DNA of 5,441 nt from Flavobacterium sp. (lineage in GTDB: Bacteria > Bacteroidota > Bacteroidia > Flavobacteriales > Flavobacteriaceae), in assembly GCA_024642295.1 (NCBI GenBank), contig JAHEBK010000133.1, positions 1-5,441 on the forward strand, read 5' to 3'. The notes under the pieces are model-generated. The model saw only the letters and a program-made list of their open reading frames with translations, was not told the origin of the DNA and did not search any database. The position numbers and the translations under genes are program-made. Shown here in pieces: positions 5,158 to 5,441 of the stretch (its first letter is position 1; each line of letters begins with the position of its first letter).

Positions 5158-5178
5158 ATTTTACCTTTTTTAGGTTAG

Positions 5179-5441
5179 TATGATAAACTTTAAAAACATT
5201 TCATTTACTCAAATTAGAGAAAGTCTTCGGGTCAAAAAACCTTGGGACGATATGATTATATTTGTTTTGAATGTTTTAATTGCAATTCCTTCATTCCTTA
5301 TTGCCCACGAAAACCTAATTGAACTCAACTGGCCATTTAATTTAGACCGAATCTTAATTTTCATTGGCCTTATTTTAATGATTCAATTGATCTTACGTTT
5401 ATTACGTACCATCATTATCATTTGTGTTTTTGTTTATATTT
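5179..5441 (+). CDS. Small integral membrane protein, 3' end missing
   Basis: An ATG at 5179, 21 nt after the preceding stop codon, opens a frame that runs without a stop to the window end (87 full codons). The protein begins MINFKNISFTQIRESLRVKK, a basic amphipathic N-terminus with no cleavable signal. Hydrophobic segments follow at about residues 25-42 (MIIFVLNVLIAIPSFLIA) and 57-72 (RILIFIGLILMIQLIL); a third starts at about 77 (TIIIICVFVYI) and is cut by the window edge. Positive residues before the first segment (R17, K19, K20) and after the second (R73, R76) suggest a cytoplasmic N-terminus. I do not recognise a family. The short spacing fits co-transcription with the binding-protein gene. 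The sustained membrane-protein composition and in-frame ATG make it a real gene with good probability. Confidence 0.78.

Noticed and set aside
5141..5169. Bacteroidota-type promoter (TTG at 5141, TACCTTTT at 5162) before the membrane protein gene
   Set aside because: The -7 element lacks the final G and lies only about 10 nt from the ATG, and such matches are frequent in AT-rich sequence.

Overview
The window is AT-rich, with every gene on the + strand. A-rich stretches rather than purine-rich Shine-Dalgarno sites precede the start codons. This, plus the gene content, suggests a Bacteroidota genome, most likely Flavobacteriaceae and close to Flavobacterium. This is inferred from composition and protein flavour, not from a marker gene.

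Layout: (1) the 3' part of a helical, TPR-like hypothetical protein (1-653); (2) a gene-free gap (654-811) with two tandem-repeat tracts, a 14-bp pair and five 7-bp CCTTTAA-type units; (3) an isopenicillin N synthase-family 2-oxoglutarate/Fe(II) dioxygenase (812-1762); (4) a GxxExxY protein of the PD-(D/E)XK nuclease fold (1947-2345), with a hairpin-forming repeat before it and a half repeat after it; (5) a SUI1/YciH-type translation factor (2413-2745); (6) a uridine-phosphorylase-like nucleoside phosphorylase (2795-3664); (7) a 200-bp repeat-rich gap; (8) a YycE-like VOC protein (3865-4257); (9) a cytoplasmic NMT1/THI5-fold substrate-binding protein (4306-5157); (10) the 5' part of a small integral membrane protein (5179 to the window end).

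The dioxygenase, SUI1, phosphorylase, VOC, binding-protein and membrane-protein genes look like ordinary chromosomal housekeeping or accessory genes and do not form an obvious pathway. The most interesting layer lies between them. A family of short repeats ends in AATCTGTGTTCC followed by an A-run. It has four good same-strand copies (30-nt cores at 1861-1890, 2365-2394, 3769-3798 and 4262-4291), one degenerate copy, and two inverted partner arms (1817-1837 and 3673-3693) that would fold into long hairpins. Copies flank the GxxExxY gene, and two nearly identical copies flank the VOC gene. Three copies, including the degenerate one, end 14-18 nt before a start codon, so the repeat seems to supply the 5' leader. 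A GxxExxY nuclease-fold gene sitting inside its own dispersed hairpin repeats is the best candidate here for a poorly described mobile or repeat-maintenance system. That link is inference from position only.
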